Source: Bacteroidota bacterium
Lineage (GTDB): Bacteria; Bacteroidota; Bacteroidia; Chitinophagales; Chitinophagaceae
Assembly (NCBI GenBank): GCA_023436425.1
Contig: JAEZJD010000106.1
Location: forward strand, 1 to 15,514
DNA: 15,514 bases
Reading direction: 5' to 3'
Shown one piece after another: positions 1 through 7,475 of this stretch (position 1 is the first letter of the stretch; every line of letters begins with the position of its first letter). The notes beneath the pieces were generated by a model that ran no database searches, was not told where the DNA came from, and saw only the letters and a list, made by a program, of their open reading frames with translations. Made by a program: the position numbers and the translations under genes.

Positions 1-1
1 A

Positions 2-487
2 AAGGAAGGTGAACGCTTTAAAGGACCTGCGAGAGTTTTTGACGGCGAATTTGAACTGATAGCAGGCATTGAATCAGGAAAAGTAAAAGCAGGAGATGTT
101 GTTGTGATAAGATATGTTGGGCCGAAGGGCGGACCGGGTATGCCTGAAATGCTGAAGCCTACTGCTGCTATCATTGGTGCGGGTCTCGGTAGTTCTGTCG
201 CTCTAATCACCGATGGAAGATTCAGTGGCGGCACACACGGTTTTGTTGTGGGACACATTACGCCTGAAGCGTATGATGGTGGAACAATAGCCCTGGTAAA
301 TGACGATGATTTGATTGAGATAGACGCAGCAAAAAAGGCCATCAGTTTATACGTTGATGACGCCACAATAGCAGAAAGAAAAGCCAGGTGGAAACAACCA
401 AAGCTGAAAGCAGATAAAGGTGTGTTGTACAAGTATGCAAGAGCGGTAAAATCTGCGGCGGAAGGGTGCGTGACAGACGAAGATTGA
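2..487 (+). CDS. ilvD: Dihydroxy-acid dehydratase, C-terminal part (5' end outside window)
   Basis: Catalyses the dehydration of 2,3-dihydroxy-3-methylbutanoate and -pentanoate to the 2-oxo acids, the third common step of valine and isoleucine synthesis, in the cytoplasm. The frame is open from base 2, before the first internal start-like codon at 104, so 161 C-terminal residues of a protein usually about 560-615 long are visible. It carries the family's C-terminal signature: GGPGMPEML, then GAGLGSSVALITDGRFSGG, then HGFVVGHITPEA. The serine of GRFSGG (codon 224-226) is the residue proposed as catalytic base in the IlvD/Edd family. The cysteine ligands of the Fe-S cluster lie upstream and cannot be checked. 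The gene ends 15 bp before ilvB and is clearly the first visible gene of the ilv operon. Nothing looks broken in the part seen. Confidence 0.96.
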   Translation, partial: KEGERFKGPARVFDGEFELIAGIESGKVKAGDVVVIRYVGPKGGPGMPEMLKPTAAIIGAGLGSSVALITDGRFSGGTHGFVVGHITPEAYDGGTIALVNDDDLIEIDAAKKAISLYVDDATIAERKARWKQPKLKADKGVLYKYARAVKSAAEGCVTDED

Positions 488-502
488 AATAAAAAAACAC
501 TT

Positions 503-2266
503 ATGCAAATAGCAGAACTCACGACATTGGCAGAACCGGTAAAAACATCCCTGCAAAAAAAACTAACGGGGCTGCGGGGAGAAGTCACCGGAAGCGTAGC
601 GGTCATCGATACTCTGCTCAACGAGAACGTCACTACTGTTTTCGGCTATCCCGGCGGTGCTATCATGCCTATCTACGATGCATTGTATGACTACAATGAT
701 CAACTACAACATGTACTGGTAAGGCATGAACAGGGTGCCATTCATTCTGCGCAGGGGTATGCACGATCGTCGGGCAAAACAGGTGTGGTGTTTGCCACTA
801 GCGGTCCCGGCGCCACCAACCTGGTAACGGGCCTTGCAGATGCAATGATTGACAGCACACCGGTTGTTTGTATCACCGGACAAGTGTTCGCACATTTACT
901 TGGGACAGACGCATTTCAGGAAACAGACGTCATCAATATCACAACACCCGTAACCAAATGGAATTTCCAAGTGACGGATGCGGAGGAGATTCCCTCAGCG
1001 TTAGCAAAAGCATTCTACATAGCCAAAACGGGGAGACCAGGTCCGGTGCTGATTGACATTACAAAAAACGCACAGCTGCAAAAGTTTTCGTACAGCGGTT
1101 ACTATGAATGCAGACATATCAGAAGTTACCGCCCTAAGCCAAACATCAGGCATTCTTACATTGAACAAGCAGCGGAATTAATCAATAATGCGCAAAAGCC
1201 GTTTGTCATTTTTGGTCAGGGCGTGTTATTGGGCAAAGCGGAAAAAGAATTTCAGCACTTTATCGAAAAAGCCGGAACACCTGCTGCCTGGACTATTCTG
1301 GGCATGAGTGCCATTCCCACCGATCATCCGCTCGCAGTAGGCATGCTGGGAATGCATGGAAACTACGCACCTAACGTGCTGACAAATGAGTGTGATGTAT
1401 TGATAGCAGTGGGTATGCGTTTCGATGACCGCGTCACCGGAAGACTCGACAAATATGCAAAACAGTCCAAGGTAATTCACCTCGATATTGACCCTGCAGA
1501 AATAGATAAAAATGTAAAGTCAACGGTGCCTGTGTGGGGCGATTGCAAAGAAACGTTGCCGCTGCTTACAAAATTAATTGCGAAGAAAAATCACTCAGGT
1601 TGGTTGGAACAGTTTCACCGTCTCAGGCGGGAGGAACAGGAACAATGTATAGCAGCTGAAATGCATCCTGCGGGTGAAATCCTTTCGATGGGTGAGGTCA
1701 TCAATATTCTTAATGAACTGACAAACGGCGAGGCTATAGTAGTAACAGATGTGGGTCAGCACCAAATGGTGACGTGCAGGTATGCGAAGTTTAATCATCC
1801 GAAAAGTAATATCACTTCAGGCGGATTAGGCACTATGGGCTTTGGGCTTCCAGCAGCCATCGGTGCAAAATTCGGAGCATCGCACCGCACTGTTGCTGCT
1901 ATCGTTGGTGATGGCGGAATACAAATGACGATTCAGGAGTTAGGCACCATCATGCAAAGCGGAGTGGACGTCAAACTGATCATTTTAAACAATCGTTTTT
2001 TGGGAATGGTGAGGCAGTGGCAGGAGCTGTTTCATGAGAGGAGATATTCATTCGTTGACATTGCAAGCCCCGATTATGTAACGGTGGCGAAAGGTTATGG
2101 TATACAAGGAAGAACTGTGTCAAAGAGGGAAGATCTCAAAAGTGCAATGGAAGAAATGATCAATAGTGAAGGCGCTTACCTTCTTGAAATAATGGTACGA
2201 AAAGAGAACAACGTTTTTCCGATGGTACCGCAAGGGTGCAGTGTATCTGAAGTGCGTTTAAAATAA
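503..2266 (+). CDS. ilvB: Acetolactate (acetohydroxyacid) synthase large, catalytic subunit
   Basis: ThDP-dependent enzyme that condenses pyruvate with a second pyruvate or with 2-oxobutanoate, giving the acetohydroxy acids that lead to valine/leucine and isoleucine. The 587 residues match the usual AHAS length. Order of domains: N-terminal ThDP (PYR) domain about 30-190 with FGYPGGAIMPIYDAL and the catalytic glutamate E76 in RHEQGAIHSAQGYAR; central domain about 215-350 with GMRFDDRVTGRL; C-terminal ThDP (PP) domain about 410-560 with the diphosphate/Mg motif GDG (469-471) ending in NN (496-497), followed by NRFLGMVRQWQELF. A shorter start is possible, since the first 30 residues lie before the conserved domain, but the ATG at 503 follows an A-rich leader typical of Bacteroidota and is kept. 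It is 15 bp after ilvD and 18 bp before the regulatory subunit, so the two AHAS subunits are co-expressed. Confidence 0.97.
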   Translation: MQIAELTTLAEPVKTSLQKKLTGLRGEVTGSVAVIDTLLNENVTTVFGYPGGAIMPIYDALYDYNDQLQHVLVRHEQGAIHSAQGYARSSGKTGVVFATSGPGATNLVTGLADAMIDSTPVVCITGQVFAHLLGTDAFQETDVINITTPVTKWNFQVTDAEEIPSALAKAFYIAKTGRPGPVLIDITKNAQLQKFSYSGYYECRHIRSYRPKPNIRHSYIEQAAELINNAQKPFVIFGQGVLLGKAEKEFQHFIEKAGTPAAWTILGMSAIPTDHPLAVGMLGMHGNYAPNVLTNECDVLIAVGMRFDDRVTGRLDKYAKQSKVIHLDIDPAEIDKNVKSTVPVWGDCKETLPLLTKLIAKKNHSGWLEQFHRLRREEQEQCIAAEMHPAGEILSMGEVINILNELTNGEAIVVTDVGQHQMVTCRYAKFNHPKSNITSGGLGTMGFGLPAAIGAKFGASHRTVAAIVGDGGIQMTIQELGTIMQSGVDVKLIILNNRFLGMVRQWQELFHERRYSFVDIASPDYVTVAKGYGIQGRTVSKREDLKSAMEEMINSEGAYLLEIMVRKENNVFPMVPQGCSVSEVRLK

Positions 2267-2284
2267 AACCTCGCCAAACATAAA

Positions 2285-2911
2285 ATGATAACTAAAGCAA
2301 ACAATCATATGCATCCAACACTAGAGAGAGAAGAGTTCACAATCACCGTTTACACAGAAAACCAAATTGGTTTGCTTAACCGTATTGCTATAATTTTTTC
2401 CAGACGAAAGATAAATATCGAAAGCATGAATACTTCACCCTCGGAGGTGGACAGCATTCACAGATTCACCATCGTCATTAGTGAAATTGAAGATGTTGTG
2501 CGAAAGCTGGTGCGACAAATTGAAAAGCAGGTCGAAGTACTGAAGGCTTATTACAACACTGCTGATGAAATTGTGTGGCAGGAACTGGCTTTGTATAAAG
2601 TGCCAACCGATGAAATAGCGGAGAAAGTCAAAGTGGAAAGGCTGCTGCGTGAATTTGGTGCACGTGCAGTAGCAATAAGAAAAGATTACACTGTTTTTGA
2701 AACAACTGGACATCGCAGCGAAACCGAGGGACTATTGAAAGTGCTGGAGCCTTATGGGCTGATTGAATTTGTTCGAAGTGCCCGTATTGCTATTATCAAA
2801 AGCAGCAGCGGATTTCATGAAAAGATCCGCGAGTTTGACTATAAAGAACCGGGCGAAGAAGTGGTAGAGAATGAATACTTAAGCCACCATGATGAAGTGT
2901 TTTCGATGTAA
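2285..2911 (+). CDS. ilvN: Acetolactate synthase small, regulatory subunit
   Basis: Regulatory partner of IlvB; in this family it raises activity of the catalytic subunit and confers feedback inhibition, normally by valine. Residues about 18-88 form an ACT domain, with the effector-site signature NQIGLLNRIA (26-35) followed by FSRRKINIESM. Residues about 95-172 are the small-subunit C-terminal domain (ELALYKV, then REFGARAVAI and GLIEFVRSARIAI). At 208 residues it is longer than E. coli IlvN (about 96) or IlvH (about 163). The surplus is a polar tail from about 173 to the end, rich in Glu and His, that I cannot assign. The start at 2285 is the first ATG after ilvB; a second in-frame ATG eight codons later (2309) is an equally workable start, because the ACT domain begins after both. 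Valine sensitivity is expected from the family, not shown here. Confidence 0.95.
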   Translation: MITKANNHMHPTLEREEFTITVYTENQIGLLNRIAIIFSRRKINIESMNTSPSEVDSIHRFTIVISEIEDVVRKLVRQIEKQVEVLKAYYNTADEIVWQELALYKVPTDEIAEKVKVERLLREFGARAVAIRKDYTVFETTGHRSETEGLLKVLEPYGLIEFVRSARIAIIKSSSGFHEKIREFDYKEPGEEVVENEYLSHHDEVFSM

Positions 2912-2963
2912 AAACTAAAAAGGGAAATAGAAACACAAAACCTTTCAATTTTAAAATAACAAC

Positions 2964-4082
2964 ATGGCAAAATTAAATTTCGGCGGGGTGGAAGAAAACG
3001 TGGTCACCCGTGAAGAATTCCCTCTCTCAAAAGCACAGCAGGTGTTAAAAAATGAAGTCGTCGCTATAATCGGTTATGGTGTGCAGGGACCCGGTCAGGC
3101 ATTGAATCAAAAAGACAATGGCATCGATGTGATCGTCGGTCAAAGAAAAAATTCAAAGTCGTGGGACAAGGCTGTTGCCGATGGCTTCGAGCCTGGCAAA
3201 ACCTTGTTTGAAATTGAAGAGGCGTTAGAGCGAGGCACCATTATATGTTATCTTCTTAGTGATGCTGCACAAATTGCATTGTGGCCAACAGTCAAGAAGC
3301 ACCTCACACCAGGGAAGGCGTTATACTTTTCACACGGATTTGGAATTACGTACAACGATCAAACCGGCATTGTGCCACCTGCGGATGTAGATGTGTTTTT
3401 GGTGGCGCCAAAGGGATCCGGCACTTCGCTGAGAAGAATGTTTTTGCAGGGACGTGGTTTGAATAGCAGTTACGCCATTTACCAGGATGCAACAGGTCGT
3501 GCATTCAAAAGAGTCGTGGCCTTGGGCATTGCAATCGGCAGCGGCTATTTGTTTGAAACAGATTTTAAGAAAGAAGTTTACAGCGATCTTACCGGCGAGC
3601 GGGGAACGCTGATGGGTGCTATCCAGGGGATTTTTGCCGCTCAATACGAAGTGCTGCGGTCCAAAGGACATTCACCTTCAGAAGCCTTCAACGAAACAGT
3701 TGAAGAACTCACGCAATCGTTGATGCCGCTGGTTGCAGAAAATGGAATGGATTGGATGTATGCCAATTGTTCTACAACTGCGCAACGTGGAGCATTAGAT
3801 TGGTGGAAAAAATTCAGGGATGCGACGCTTCCTGTTTTCAATGAACTATATGAAAGTGTAGCCGCCGGTAACGAAGCCGCCAAGTCCATCGAAAGTAATA
3901 GCAAGGCAGATTACCGTGAAAAGCTGGAAGAAGAATTAAGAGAATTGCGACAAAGTGAACTGTGGCAGGCAGGAAAAACTGTGCGGAGCTTGAGACCCGA
4001 AAACGCCCGTATAACACAACCTCCGTTAAAAATATCCGGGAAAGAAAAATTTATTTCAAAGGACAAATCCGTTGTATCTTAA
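2964..4082 (+). CDS. ilvC: Ketol-acid reductoisomerase, short form with plant-like motifs
   Basis: Mg- and NAD(P)H-dependent enzyme that rearranges and reduces acetolactate or acetohydroxybutyrate to the dihydroxy acid used by IlvD. The N-terminal Rossmann domain (about 28-205) has the nucleotide motif GYGVQGPGQALN (37-48) and a basic specificity loop GQRKNSKSW (59-67) that favours NADPH. SHGFG (His124) and APKGSG (Lys150) follow. Metal ligands are visible: D208 and E212 in SDLTGERG, then E244 and E248 in AFNETVEELT; S270 in NCSTTAQRG is the likely substrate serine. The 372-residue length fits one C-terminal helical domain, not the duplicated one of E. coli or plants. Several motifs (VAPKGSGTSLRR, NCSTTA, RSLRPEN) resemble the plant enzyme as I remember it. 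About 25 residues after RPEN are a basic, low-conservation extension. The leader is 52 bp; the stop TAA shares its last base with the ilvA ATG. Confidence 0.96.
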   Translation: MAKLNFGGVEENVVTREEFPLSKAQQVLKNEVVAIIGYGVQGPGQALNQKDNGIDVIVGQRKNSKSWDKAVADGFEPGKTLFEIEEALERGTIICYLLSDAAQIALWPTVKKHLTPGKALYFSHGFGITYNDQTGIVPPADVDVFLVAPKGSGTSLRRMFLQGRGLNSSYAIYQDATGRAFKRVVALGIAIGSGYLFETDFKKEVYSDLTGERGTLMGAIQGIFAAQYEVLRSKGHSPSEAFNETVEELTQSLMPLVAENGMDWMYANCSTTAQRGALDWWKKFRDATLPVFNELYESVAAGNEAAKSIESNSKADYREKLEEELRELRQSELWQAGKTVRSLRPENARITQPPLKISGKEKFISKDKSVVS

Positions 4083-5350
4083 TGAGCAATCAGACAGCAT
4101 CTGTTGGATCACGAACATTGCACTTCGACTTCGATGCGGCGGTGAAAAGATTACGGCACGTGGTAAGTAAAACACCACTGGTGTTGTCTCAAACACTTTC
4201 AAGAAGGTACAGCTGCAATGTCTTCTTGAAACGAGAAGATCTGCAAGTTGTGCGTTCCTACAAAATTCGAGGCGCATTTAATATGATGAGCAGTTTGTCA
4301 GAGGCTCAGTTGCAGCGAGGCGTGGTGTGTGCCAGCGCGGGCAACCATGCACAGGGTTTTGCCTACAGTTGTAAAATTTTGGGTGTGAGGGGAGTGGTGT
4401 TCATGCCTGTGATTACTCCATTGCAGAAAGTGCAGCAAACAAAGTTTTTTGGCGAAGATTATATCGAAATTCGAATGGTGGGGGATACGTTCGATGATTG
4501 TGCAGTTGCCGCCAAAACGTTCACCATGCAGAATGGTCTCACCTTTATTCCACCGTTCGATGATTTACGCATTATCGAAGGTCAGGCAACAGTAGCTGTT
4601 GAAATTCTGCAAGAGCAATCAGACATTGATTTCCTGTTCGTTCCTGTAGGTGGCGGAGGTTTGGCAGCCGGTGTAGGTTCTTATCTCAAAACGTTTTCTC
4701 CGGAAACAAAGATTATTGGTGTAGAGCCGGAAGGTGCGCCATCTATGTCTGTCGCTTTGCGGGCTGGTGAGCCGATGACGCTGGATAAGATTGACAATTT
4801 CATAGATGGTGCTGCCGTCCGCCGCGTCGGTGACCTCACGTTTGCAATTTGCGAACAAGTAATAGACGAAATGCACCTTGTGCCTGAAGGAAAAGTATGT
4901 TCAACCATTTTAAAATTATACAACGAAAACGCTTTGGTGGTGGAACCGGCGGGGGCTATGTCGATCGCGGCTTTGGAGGATTATGCTGATGTCATAAAAG
5001 GGAAGAATGTGGTCTGCGTTGTCAGTGGCAGCAACAATGACATTGCCCGCATGCAGGAGATCAAAGAACGTTCATTGCAATATGAAGGGCTGAAACACTA
5101 TTTTCTCATCCGTTTTGCGCAAAGACCCGGGGCTTTGAAAGAATTTGTCAATCATGTTCTTGGCCCCACAGATGATATTGTTCGTTTCGAATACATGCAA
5201 AAACATGACAAGGAAACAGGTCCTGCCCTTGTTGGAATAGAGTTGCAATCAAAGAGTGATTACATTGGGTTGCTTGATAAATTAAGACACTTTCACTTCC
5301 AGTATACCGAGTTAAATAAAGACGATAGTCTGTTTGGCTATATTGTTTGA
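4082..5350 (+). CDS. ilvA: Threonine dehydratase (threonine deaminase), biosynthetic
   Basis: PLP enzyme converting L-threonine to 2-oxobutanoate and ammonia, the committed step to isoleucine. The frame is open from 3962, but the first 40 codons lie inside ilvC; the ATG at 4082, overlapping the ilvC stop as TAATG, gives 422 residues, the same length as B. subtilis IlvA as I recall it. Lys61 in RSYKIRGAFN is the Schiff-base lysine, SAGNHAQG (85-92) is the substrate/cofactor asparagine loop, and GGGG (190-193) binds the PLP phosphate. After about residue 335 comes a C-terminal ACT-like regulatory domain (HYFLIRFAQRPGALKEFV through NKDDSLFGYIV). One such domain is present, against two in the 514-residue E. 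coli enzyme, so isoleucine feedback is likely but of the single-domain kind. The C-terminal domain and the ilv context argue against the catabolic TdcB form. It is the last gene of the operon. Confidence 0.96.
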   Translation: MSNQTASVGSRTLHFDFDAAVKRLRHVVSKTPLVLSQTLSRRYSCNVFLKREDLQVVRSYKIRGAFNMMSSLSEAQLQRGVVCASAGNHAQGFAYSCKILGVRGVVFMPVITPLQKVQQTKFFGEDYIEIRMVGDTFDDCAVAAKTFTMQNGLTFIPPFDDLRIIEGQATVAVEILQEQSDIDFLFVPVGGGGLAAGVGSYLKTFSPETKIIGVEPEGAPSMSVALRAGEPMTLDKIDNFIDGAAVRRVGDLTFAICEQVIDEMHLVPEGKVCSTILKLYNENALVVEPAGAMSIAALEDYADVIKGKNVVCVVSGSNNDIARMQEIKERSLQYEGLKHYFLIRFAQRPGALKEFVNHVLGPTDDIVRFEYMQKHDKETGPALVGIELQSKSDYIGLLDKLRHFHFQYTELNKDDSLFGYIV

Positions 5351-5558
5351 AAGCTAGCGGGATAAGATACTTGATGTAGCGATAACAGGAGTAAGAAACT
5401 TGTAATGGCATGATGAAGCCCTCTATGAAAAATTGTTTTCCACATGTAGGTGAACACTATCGAGATCTGTCAATACCATCCATAGCATGTCTCATTCGTG
5501 GCACAGATATTTGATATTCGGTTTTCGTGGAATCTAGTATAGCCCTACCTTAGAAACC
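5351..5558. other. Intergenic boundary between ilv operon and uptake locus
   Basis: This 208-bp stretch contains no convincing coding frame on either strand; small frames reading back from it overlap the end of ilvA and look like shadows. It must hold the end of the ilv transcript and the promoter of the sigma-factor gene. I find no strong inverted repeat with a T-run, and no good match to the Bacteroidota -33 TTG / -7 TAnnTTTG promoter. The nearest -7-like match is GATATTTG at 5506-5513, which lacks a suitable partner upstream. Confidence 0.6.
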
Positions 5559-6161
5559 TTGAATAATGCCATTACATATACAGAAGAACAGCTGCTCGGT
5601 TTAGTGGCACAGGGAGATGAGGGGGCTTTTCGCAAAATCTTTCACCTGCACTGGGACAACATTTACGGAGTTTCTCTCATGCTTACGAAGTCGCCTGCCC
5701 TTGCAGAAGATATGGTGCAGGAAATATTCGTCAAAGTCTGGGTGAAAAGAGAGCAGTTAACACAGGTAGAGAATTTTTCAAGTTTTATTTTCATCATTGC
5801 GAGAAACCACATATTCGACACCTTGAGGAAGAAGTCGCGTGAGCAGGCGTTTACCAATGAACTTATCAAGTACTTCAAAGCAAGCCCCAACAATCCGGAG
5901 CAGGAACTGCTGCAGAAAGAATCAAAACGTCTGCTACAGCAGGCGGTAGATAGTTTGCCTGAGCAACAACGTATTGTTTATAATCTTTCACGGGAAAAAG
6001 GTTTGAGGCAGGATGAAATAGCGGAGGAATTAGGAATTTCTCGGAATACGGTGCGGAACCACATGGCAAGGGCGCTCCAAAAAATGAAGGAGTACATTGA
6101 GCGAAACTCAGAAGGTTTGTTACTACTGGTTTGTCTTATTGAGGCGATGCTGCCAACTTAA
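5559..6161 (+). CDS. ECF-family RNA polymerase sigma factor (FecI/SusCD-associated type)
   Basis: Small group-4 sigma factor that should direct RNA polymerase to the genes of this uptake locus. Region 2 spans about residues 23-92 (AFRKIFHLHWDNIYGVSL, AEDMVQEIFVKVW, ARNHIFDTLRKKS). Region 4 spans about 125-178, with a helix-turn-helix in GLRQDEIAEELGISRNTVRN. The 200-residue length is usual. The start must be a non-ATG codon: a stop lies at 5535-5537, the ATG at 5566 is out of frame, and the next in-frame ATG falls within region 2. TTG at 5559 is the best choice. The last residues, GLLLLVCLIEAML (about 186-198), form an unusually hydrophobic tail, which I recall in other Bacteroidota sigma factors of this type. 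The gene lies 66 bp upstream of a FecR-type anti-sigma gene, its presumed controlling partner. Confidence 0.94.
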   Translation: MNNAITYTEEQLLGLVAQGDEGAFRKIFHLHWDNIYGVSLMLTKSPALAEDMVQEIFVKVWVKREQLTQVENFSSFIFIIARNHIFDTLRKKSREQAFTNELIKYFKASPNNPEQELLQKESKRLLQQAVDSLPEQQRIVYNLSREKGLRQDEIAEELGISRNTVRNHMARALQKMKEYIERNSEGLLLLVCLIEAMLPT

Positions 6162-6227
6162 AAAAAATTTATCGCGTCTTGTAGTACATGATTGTTTTTG
6201 GTGCGTCTTCACCAGAGCAAATTTTTT

Positions 6228-7394
6228 ATGAGCCGATTTGATGAACTATGGGACGGATATCTCGCTGATCGATTGACTACTGCCGAAGTGACGGAAATGC
6301 TGGATATCATGAGTAAAGACGATAAATCTTTAGACGCCGGCATAACATCCTTATTAAACGGCAACACTTATGGGGACCTTGCGGATCCCGTTGTTGAGGA
6401 AAAGATCTTTCAGAAAGTTCTTGCACATACAAAAGCGAAGTCAAAAGGGAAGGTGATCAGCTGGCGGATTATGGCAGCTGCGGCAGCAGTTGTACTGCTG
6501 TTCTCCAGCACTATTTTTTTTCTGCAGCGGCAAACTGCGGATTCTAGGCTCGCACTACAGCAGAAAGACAACACAAAGACTGGAGCAAAGGACATTCCTC
6601 CCGGCGGTGATAAAGCGATACTCACGCTGGCAGATGGTCGCAAGATCGTGTTGGATACCGCAGCCAATGGAGCTATAACGAGTCAAGGAGGCATTACGAT
6701 TATTAAGGTTGGCGGACAACTGACCTACGATCAGCAAACCAATGCAACAGAAGTTCTTTATAATACGATTACCACGCCACGCGGAGGACAGTACCAGCTG
6801 GAGCTCGCAGATGGAACGAAGGTGTGGTTAAATGCAGCTTCATCGCTTAGCTTTCCCACAGCCTTTCCAGGAAATGACCGCAGTGTTGAATTAACAGGTG
6901 AAGGGTACTTCGAAGTGGCACATAACGCACAGAAACCCTTTCACGTCAAGGTTAACGACATGGATGTTGAGGTGATGGGAACGCATTTCAACATCAATAG
7001 CTACGAAAATGAGCCTGCAGTAAAGACAACGCTTTTAGAAGGAAAAGTCAAAGTTTCGAAAGGAGAACGGTTGGTTTATTTAAATCCGGGGCAGCAAGCG
7101 ATTGTTGAATCTAACCAAATCGCAACCACGAGTAATGTCGATCCCGATCAGGTGACCGCATGGAAACAAGGGTTATTCAATTTCGAACATTCGAATGTGT
7201 ATGCCATTCTGCGGGAGTTGTCCCGATGGTATGATGTGGAAGTGCAATACAGTGGCAGCTCGAGCGATAAGGAGCTTTTCGGTATCATTAGCAGAAACAG
7301 CCCTTTGAGTTCGGTGCTGAAGGCGCTGAAGGCTACCGAAAAGAACATGACATACCGGATAGAACAGAGAAAATTAATTGTGCAATTCCGCTGA
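6228..7394 (+). CDS. FecR-family transmembrane anti-sigma factor/signal transducer
   Basis: Inner-membrane regulator that should hold the adjacent sigma factor inactive or activate it when signalled by the STN domain of the downstream transporter. The cytoplasmic N-terminus (1-78) is followed by one transmembrane segment at about 81-99 (IMAAAAAVVLLFSSTIFFL). The periplasmic FecR domain is at about 180-277, with TTPRGGQYQLELADGTKVW and ELTGEGYFEVAHNAQKPFHV. The C-terminal DUF4974-type domain, typical of Bacteroidota FecR proteins, is at about 315-386 (FNFEHSNVYAILRELSRWY). The frame is open from a TTG at 6192, but the ATG at 6228 is preferred: it gives 388 residues and begins MSRFDELWDGYLA, a normal N-terminus for this family. 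The 81-bp gap to the transporter gene may carry the promoter used by the released sigma factor, but I could not identify one. Confidence 0.93.
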   Translation: MSRFDELWDGYLADRLTTAEVTEMLDIMSKDDKSLDAGITSLLNGNTYGDLADPVVEEKIFQKVLAHTKAKSKGKVISWRIMAAAAAVVLLFSSTIFFLQRQTADSRLALQQKDNTKTGAKDIPPGGDKAILTLADGRKIVLDTAANGAITSQGGITIIKVGGQLTYDQQTNATEVLYNTITTPRGGQYQLELADGTKVWLNAASSLSFPTAFPGNDRSVELTGEGYFEVAHNAQKPFHVKVNDMDVEVMGTHFNINSYENEPAVKTTLLEGKVKVSKGERLVYLNPGQQAIVESNQIATTSNVDPDQVTAWKQGLFNFEHSNVYAILRELSRWYDVEVQYSGSSSDKELFGIISRNSPLSSVLKALKATEKNMTYRIEQRKLIVQFR

Positions 7395-7475
7395 TTCTGG
7401 TAAATTACAGATGCCGGCGTTTGCACTGCTATCGAGAAAATAAAACTTCAGTTTCTTCACCAAAAAACGCAAACA

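Noticed and set aside
347..556. Minus-strand frame opposite the ilvD-ilvB junction
   Set aside because: Lies antisense to confident coding sequence, has low-complexity Cys/Phe composition, and matches no known protein; a shadow frame.
5506..5513. GATATTTG as a -7 promoter element for the sigma gene
   Set aside because: Mismatch at the first consensus base and no TTG at the proper distance upstream; not enough to call a promoter.
6174..6209. Direct repeat GCGTCTT (6174-6180 and 6203-6209) between the sigma and anti-sigma genes, as a possible operator
   Set aside because: Only seven bases, two copies, no symmetry and no further copies seen upstream of susC; chance is a sufficient explanation.
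6192..6227. Extended FecR start at a TTG, adding 12 residues
   Set aside because: The ATG at 6228 gives the normal family N-terminus (MSRFDELW), while the added residues have no family resemblance.
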